A DNA stretch of 26,399 bases from Priapulus caudatus (taxonomy: Eukaryota > Priapulida > Priapulimorpha > Priapulimorphida > Priapulidae), in the NCBI RefSeq assembly GCF_000485595.1, contig NW_014577643.1, positions 162,117 through 188,515 on the forward strand. The letters are read 5' to 3'. Shown here piece after piece: positions 25,416 to 26,399 of the stretch. The notes under the pieces were generated by a model. That model ran no database searches. It worked only from the letters and a program-made list of their open reading frames with translations, and had not been told where the DNA came from. The translations under genes and the position numbers were made by a program. How positions within the stretch are numbered: the first letter of the stretch is position 1; each line of letters begins with the position of its first letter.

Positions 25416-26399
25416 GTGGTGCGTGACAGCGGTTCGGCGCGGTAGTTGATGATTACGTTGATTTCATAGGGAAATCGCGACAGATTCCTTTTCATTTAAG
25501 TCCTTTTTCTCATCTACGTTTCTGTTTTAAGTTAAATTCGTCGTCAAAGTTCGCCCGCGCCACAACGCAGAAGTGAGTACGCCAGTTTCGACTTTTCGCC
25601 GAGGATGTACACGTAAGTGCGACGCCATATCTTGTTTCTATAGTTACGGTATGCTCTTATCTTATCGTTATCGTATCTTATCGTTAATCTTATCGTATTT
25701 TCATTCCGTTCGCACGCGCGCTCGCGATTGTCGCCTCACAACAGAGGTAACGCGCGCTGCGGCGTAATTCACAGTTTCTTATCTCGTTTCGTTATCACTA
25801 TACACTACGCGCGTACCACTCGCTCTCCCTTCCTCACCGATCGTATACATTCTACTCCCCCCTTAACTTCGGGGTAACTTTCCTTTTCCCCCCACCTCGC
25901 TCTTCCGCGCAATTTATATAATTTTTCGTCAATCGTACATCGTATTTCAGCCTATGCGTGCATTTTTCTTGCCACGTCGCACATCGCTACCACGTCACGC
26001 CACACCTAGAAAACTTGTTTTTCCTCCTTCCCCCTTTGTCTCTCCTCTCCCCTTGTGCGCGTGCCAGCGCTCGCTTCACTGCGCTCGCTGCCTGTCGCCG
26101 CGTTGTCGTCGCTGGGCATACGCTGCGTGTCATTGACCTTTGTCCGTGCTCCGTGTTCTTTTTGACTTGTACCGTTCCGCACGGCCGCATCTCTCTCCCG
26201 CTCTCGCGCTCACTCACTTTTCCCCCTCACTCACTTTTCCCCCCTTCACTCCTTTTCCCCCCTTCACTCCTTTTCCCCCCTTCACTCCTATTCCCCCCTT
26301 CACTCCTTTTCCCCCCTTCATTTTTTTTTTCCCCTCCACTCTTTCCCACCTCACTCTTTCCCCCCCTCACTCTTCCCCCCCCTTAACTCTTTCCCTCCC
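25416..26399 (+). repeat. Second copy of primer site and leader (runs off the window)
   Basis: The primer site at 25417-25432, the TTATC run (25656-25690), the region equivalent to 23270-23530 and the TTCACTCC-type pyrimidine tract are all repeated, with small indels relative to the first copy. The window ends before the expected second gag. Confidence 0.85.

Overview
This window looks like repeat-dense nuclear DNA from an invertebrate animal, most likely marine. Coding pieces are broken by GT/AG-type introns. The mobile elements belong to families common in such genomes: a Penelope-like retroelement, PIF/Harbinger, hAT/ZNF862-type, an LTR retrotransposon and (ACGG)n microsatellites. One fragment encodes an ionotropic glutamate receptor-like protein. 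I see no bacterial operon, tRNA, rRNA or CRISPR array. The species cannot be named from the sequence. Two single N bases (430 and 11616), a NotI site beside one of them and patchy indel noise point to an imperfectly polished assembly.

Layout. (1) 36-5721, resuming at 8997-10220, 11521-11597 and 13213-13760: a head-to-tail array of a roughly 2.0 kb monomer. Each monomer carries remnants of at least two plus-strand reading frames, a perfect 11-bp hairpin (seen in the four complete spacers) and a second GC-rich hairpin. I do not recognise the proteins; a small circular or virus-like origin cannot be excluded. (2) 5722-8996: a 3275-bp DNA transposon inserted in the array, with 14-bp inverted ends, a 7-bp target duplication and one 228-codon frame. 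(3) 10221-11520: a foreign insert with a 37-A run. (4) 11598-13212: an (ACGG)n microsatellite, then a signal peptide plus glutamate-receptor half gene whose frame runs into the array at its third membrane segment. (5) 13761-14400: an hAT/ZNF862-like transposase exon with three stops. (6) 14521-16020: a 142-bp tandem repeat, then an unidentified broken gene. (7) 16280-17852: a PIF/Harbinger remnant, with a MADF-domain gene (+) converging on a transposase C-terminus (-). (8) 18021-21025: an 18-bp minisatellite, then a Penelope-like reverse transcriptase split by a 1494-bp DNA transposon with a 5-bp target duplication. (9) 21108-26399: LTR retrotransposon sequence (possible LTR, LTR end, primer site, pyrimidine-rich leader, gag, slippery site and protease start). 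It jumps at 25274 into a second copy of the LTR end and leader.

Almost everything is mobile or repetitive, so the genes do not form a pathway. The main interest is the layering of insertions and the unidentified 2-kb tandem unit.
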